In this document: positions 6,545 to 6,626 of the stretch, in pieces
Layout of the letters: every line of letters begins with the position of its first letter
Position numbering within the stretch: the stretch's first letter is position 1
Assembly: GCA_027033555.1 (NCBI GenBank)
Contig: JALVLE010000428.1
Span: 1 to 6,626, forward strand
Source of the DNA: Caldifarciminota bacterium
Lineage (GTDB): Bacteria; Hydrothermota; Hydrothermia; UBA1063; CAJXJZ01
Reading direction: 5' to 3'
DNA: 6,626 nucleotides
Made by a program: the position numbers and the translations under genes
Notes under the pieces: generated by a model
Seen by the model: the letters and a program-made list of their open reading frames with translations, nothing else
Database searches by the model: none
Told to the model about the DNA's origin: nothing

Positions 6545-6626
6545 CCTCTTTCAAAGATGCGGGATTAAAGAACCTGATATTATCAAGACTTTTTATTGTA
6601 TCAGTCCATATATCTCCCTGCTCCTC
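6525..6626 (-). CDS. Unidentified protein, C-terminal fragment
   Basis: The last 33 codons of a reading frame entering from the right edge; the other two minus-strand frames hit stops within about 35 bases. The tail reads IWTDTIKSLDNIRFFNPASL and then an acidic, polar end (KEDGEENI). I do not recognise the family. It has no membrane segment, which argues against LspA, a common neighbour upstream of rluD. Its TGA lies 20 nt inside rluD in another frame, so the two genes are probably co-transcribed and perhaps translationally coupled. Confidence 0.6.
   Translation of the reverse strand, partial: EEQGDIWTDTIKSLDNIRFFNPASLKEDGEENI

Noticed and set aside
1..6626. CRISPR array, transposon, tRNA or attachment site
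   Set aside because: Reading both strands showed no regularly spaced repeats, terminal inverted repeats, transposase motifs or cloverleaf; nearly all bases belong to housekeeping or lipid genes.

Overview
The window is a compact, moderately AT-rich stretch of what looks like a bacterial chromosome. Every gene reads on the minus strand, so transcription runs from right to left. Six complete genes and two edge fragments fill almost all of it; the longest gap without a gene is 58 bases (5503-5560). The bacterial origin rests on a full-length transcription terminator Rho, an RluD-type 23S rRNA pseudouridine synthase and an M23 envelope peptidase. Lys/Glu/Arg-rich proteins and short or overlapping junctions suggest a small genome. 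The gene set recalls uncultured lineages of or near the FCB group (Cloacimonetes, WOR-3 or Hydrothermae-like), but that placement is inference from memory.

Layout in transcription order: (1) 6626-6525, the last 33 codons of an unidentified gene; (2) 6544-5561, RluD-type pseudouridine synthase; (3) a 58-bp gap holding a good sigma70-type promoter whose -35 box overlaps the rluD stop, with a 7-bp inverted repeat across its -10 box; (4) 5502-4282, a geranylgeranyl reductase-family flavoprotein; (5) 4316-3606, a geranylgeranylglyceryl phosphate synthase (GGGPS) family enzyme, overlapping the reductase by 35 nt; (6) 3596-2922, an HD-domain phosphohydrolase; (7) 2908-1610, Rho; (8) 1602-88, an M23 metallopeptidase with C-terminal beta-rich domains; (9) 91-1, the first 30 codons of the 16S rRNA dimethyltransferase RsmA/KsgA.

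The most striking content is the reductase plus GGGPS pair. In archaea these enzymes make the first ether bond between glycerol-1-phosphate and geranylgeranyl diphosphate and later saturate the isoprenoid chains. Finding them as the first two genes of an apparent operon, between ordinary bacterial housekeeping genes, points to archaeal-type or mixed membrane lipids in a bacterium. The other pathway genes (glycerol-1-phosphate dehydrogenase, the UbiA-type second prenyltransferase, CarS) are not in the window. The promoter and dyad just upstream could control the lipid pair and, by read-through, the HD protein, rho, the peptidase and rsmA. No RNA genes, mobile elements, CRISPR arrays, long repeats or intrinsic terminators were seen.
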